Of a DNA stretch of 64,000 nt, positions 61,714 through 64,000 are shown one piece after another. Location: assembly GCF_018224885.1 (NCBI RefSeq), contig NZ_JAGTXB010000002.1, positions 620,001-684,000 of the forward strand. Direction: 5' to 3'. Each line of letters begins with the position of its first letter. The stretch's first letter is position 1. The notes under the pieces were generated by a model. That model did no database searches, had not been told where the DNA came from, and worked only from the letters and a program-made list of their open reading frames with translations. Both the position numbers and the translations under genes were made by a program. This stretch comes from Chitinophaga hostae (GTDB lineage: Bacteria; Bacteroidota; Bacteroidia; Chitinophagales; Chitinophagaceae).

Positions 61714-64000
61714 ATGAGAAAAAGTATACGCCACTACCAACTGGCTATGCGAAAAGTGGTACGCTTACTTGTGCTATGTGGCCTTGTATGTACTTCATTT
61801 TTTAGTGTACAGGCACAAACCTCCACGCCTTCGTTACAGTCTGTTGTTACCGTTAAGGGAAATGATGTATCACTGTTGCAGGTATTCCGTGCTATCAAGA
61901 AGCAAACGGGGCTTACACTGGTATACAGCAACCAGCTGCTGAATGATGCGGAAAAAATTTCGCTTGATTTCAGAGGCGCCAAACTGGATGATGTACTGAA
62001 TTTTATTTTCAAAAGTAAAAACATCAGTTACGTTATTCAGCGGAACCGTATTGTGCTGGATAAAAAGGCAGCAATACAGGAACCGGTGACAGCCGCCCCC
62101 GGCAATACGCCGGACGAAAAGCAGGCAGAATGGCTGATCCGGGGCCTGGTAATGGATGCCGATGGCAACCCCCTGCCCGGTGCAACTATTTCCGTAAAGG
62201 ACTCGAAGAAAGGTACTGTTACTGATGTAATGGGCGTTTTTTCCATCAATGCAGCCAAGGATGATATCCTGAAAATTGCCATGATGGGAATGAAACCTGA
62301 AGAGGTGCGGGTGAGCAGCCAGAAAACACTGAAGATCAGTTTATCCGCTAAAGTAGATGAGCTGAATGAAGTAGTGGTGGTGGGATTTGGCGCACAGAAA
62401 AAGGTAACCGTAACCGGTTCCGTAGCATCTGTAAATATGGCGGATATGAAAACACCGGTTCGTTCCTTAACGAACGCCCTGGTAGGAAAAGTAGCCGGTA
62501 TTATTTCTATGCAAAGCGGTGGTGGCGAGCCAGGCTATGATAATCCCAACTTCACCATCCGCGGGATTGGAAGTTTTACAGGCAGCACCTCTCCGCTTAT
62601 TATTGTGGACGGTGTGCAACGCGAAGATGTTAACAGTACCTATGGCGGTGCTTTTAACAATATAGACCCTGAAGATATCCAGAGTATTTCGCTGTTGAAA
62701 GATGCCTCTGCAACAGCTGTATACGGCGCCAAGGGCGCTAACGGCGTGTTGATCATTACCACCAGGCGGGGTATTGCAGGTAAACCCAAAGTATCTGCCA
62801 AAGCGGAAACCGGTTTCAGTGGCCTTACCCAGTTGCCGAAAATGCTGGACGGCGTGAGCTATATGAAACTGTACAACGAAGCGCAGGTAAATATGGGCAA
62901 CAACCCAACCTACTCTGATGAAACGATCCGGAAAACAGCCAGCGGACTGGATCCCTACCTGTATCCGAATGTGGACTGGCTGAATACTATTTATAAGAAA
63001 TGGGCATCCATGACCAATGCCAATGTAAACGTAAGCGGTGGCGGAGAAGCCATGCGCTATTATGTTTCCATGTCCTTCTATAACCAGGATGGTCAGTATA
63101 ATGTATCCAAAGTTGATTATAACCCTAACCTGAATTTTAAAAGATATGATTTCAGAAGCAATGTAGATCTGAATGTCACCAAAACAACCCTTCTTTCTCT
63201 TAACCTTGCTTCGATGCTGGTGAACAGCCGTTATCCCGGCAACTCCGCCGGCGCTATCTGGTATTCTGCCTATGGCACCAATCCTATTTCATTCCCTGTT
63301 CAATACCCCGGTAATAAATGGGCTGGCCCCAGGAATAACGGTGGTACCAACCCTTTTAACCTGGTGCAGAATTCCGGTTACAGTACCGAATTCAGACCTT
63401 CCATACAATCCGTATTAAACGTTAATCAAAAACTGGATGCAATAGCTGCAGGTCTGAGCGCCAATGTGAGATTTTCATTCGACACCTACGGTGAATTTGA
63501 TAATAGCAGAACAGGTTTGAATGACCTCTGGTTTGCTGACAGAAGAAATGAAGATGGCAGCCTGAATTTTGAACGCACCCGCACGGGAAACACTTATCTC
63601 GGTTATAGTTCCTCTTCCTCAGGCGAACGTATGATGTACCTGGAAGGAACGGTTAACTATGACCGCAGCTTTGGCAAACACAATATCGGCGCTTTGCTGG
63701 TAGGAGCTATCCGGAACAGACTGATCGGATCAGCGGGTGAACTGAAAACGGCGATTCCTTTCCGTAGTCAGAATACAGCTGCAAGGGTTACGTATTCCTA
63801 TATGGACAAATACCTGGCGGAGGTGAACATGGGGGCCACCGGTTCTGAAAACTTTGAGAAAGGGAAAAGATGGGGTTATTTCCCCGCAGCCTCATTAGGA
63901 TGGGTGATTTCCAAAGAAGATTTTTTTACTCCGCTGACGAAAACAATCAGTTTGCTAAAGATCAGGGGTTCTTATGGTATGACAGGTAATGACCTTATTG
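61714..64000 (+). CDS. SusC-like TonB-dependent receptor with STN domain (C-terminus off the window)
   Basis: Right-truncated: 762 codons visible. Start ATG 61714 (MRKSIRHYQLAMRKVV). A signal helix (about 18-35) is followed by an STN domain (about 50-105), a carboxypeptidase-like domain (about 147-220: LVMDADGNPLPGATISVKD), the TonB box region DELNEVVVVGFGAQKK, and the plug (about 228-350: VTVTGSVASVNMADMKTP, SISLLKDASATAVYGAKGANGVLIITTRRG), then barrel strands to the window edge. STN and the preceding sigma/FecR genes imply substrate-induced self-activation. A SusD partner is expected beyond base 64000. Confidence 0.93.
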   Translation, partial: MRKSIRHYQLAMRKVVRLLVLCGLVCTSFFSVQAQTSTPSLQSVVTVKGNDVSLLQVFRAIKKQTGLTLVYSNQLLNDAEKISLDFRGAKLDDVLNFIFKSKNISYVIQRNRIVLDKKAAIQEPVTAAPGNTPDEKQAEWLIRGLVMDADGNPLPGATISVKDSKKGTVTDVMGVFSINAAKDDILKIAMMGMKPEEVRVSSQKTLKISLSAKVDELNEVVVVGFGAQKKVTVTGSVASVNMADMKTPVRSLTNALVGKVAGIISMQSGGGEPGYDNPNFTIRGIGSFTGSTSPLIIVDGVQREDVNSTYGGAFNNIDPEDIQSISLLKDASATAVYGAKGANGVLIITTRRGIAGKPKVSAKAETGFSGLTQLPKMLDGVSYMKLYNEAQVNMGNNPTYSDETIRKTASGLDPYLYPNVDWLNTIYKKWASMTNANVNVSGGGEAMRYYVSMSFYNQDGQYNVSKVDYNPNLNFKRYDFRSNVDLNVTKTTLLSLNLASMLVNSRYPGNSAGAIWYSAYGTNPISFPVQYPGNKWAGPRNNGGTNPFNLVQNSGYSTEFRPSIQSVLNVNQKLDAIAAGLSANVRFSFDTYGEFDNSRTGLNDLWFADRRNEDGSLNFERTRTGNTYLGYSSSSSGERMMYLEGTVNYDRSFGKHNIGALLVGAIRNRLIGSAGELKTAIPFRSQNTAARVTYSYMDKYLAEVNMGATGSENFEKGKRWGYFPAASLGWVISKEDFFTPLTKTISLLKIRGSYGMTGNDLI

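Noticed and set aside
1..64000. tRNA, rRNA or insertion sequences
   Set aside because: No cloverleaf-like gap, no ribosomal sequence and no transposase-like protein were recognised in any intergenic stretch or frame.

Overview
The window looks like chromosome of a Bacteroidota bacterium, most likely a Chitinophagaceae member close to Chitinophaga. The signs are paired SusC/SusD genes behind FecI-type sigma and FecR anti-sigma genes, a T9SS-type C-terminal sorting domain (CHU_C), many short-signal lipoproteins, scarce Shine-Dalgarno sequences, and scattered TAnnTTTG (-7) promoter boxes. No rRNA, tRNA, CRISPR array or transposase was seen. The first and last genes are cut by the window edges.

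Layout. 1-5114: a response regulator fused to a Crp/Fnr-like module, its PAS histidine kinase, and a FtsX/MacB-type permease. 5116-10648: a pirin, then a haem-uptake-like operon (TonB receptor, HmuY-like lipoprotein, DUF6607-like secreted protein) closed by a strong terminator, then a DUF3829 lipoprotein. 10829-13759: a CHU_C protein and a kinase/NarL-type regulator pair flanking an AT-rich gap. 13884-37417: one long co-directional exopolysaccharide locus of 20 genes. It holds Wza and Wzc export proteins, an UpxY/NusG antiterminator, GDP-fucose and UDP-glucuronate synthesis (manC, fcl, gmd, ugd), a flippase, a polymerase, six GT4-like transferases including a WcaI-like one, one GT2, a pyruvyltransferase, a WcaF-like acetyltransferase, Wzi, a WcaJ-like initiating transferase and a beta-propeller protein of unknown job. 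Together these predict an acidic, fucose-rich, acetylated and pyruvylated polymer resembling colanic acid.

37524-45992: an SDR-like gene, a degenerate-Nudix regulator in operon with a 2-oxoglutarate/iron oxygenase and a PPP-type phosphatase, a large TonB-dependent outer-membrane protein, a roughly 200-bp nested palindromic element, a LytTR/LytS pair and a membrane desaturase. 46104-50674: a UbiB-family kinase with its TetR-type regulator, a structured 587-bp intergenic region with heptamer repeats, and an RtcB RNA ligase followed by the release-factor-like PrfH (an RNA-repair pair). 50746-64000: two successive sigma/anti-sigma/SusC units. The first carries SusD, a PKD lipoprotein and an acyltransferase; the second runs off the right edge within its SusC gene.

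The features most worth a second look are the RtcB-PrfH pair with its heptamer-repeat leader, the long palindromes at 43108-43306 and 46005-46112, the Nudix regulator/oxygenase/phosphatase operon, an apparent promoter-to-terminator gene scar at 38229-38341, and the cytoplasmic beta-propeller in the exopolysaccharide locus. All functions are read from sequence motifs and family knowledge; no database search was possible.
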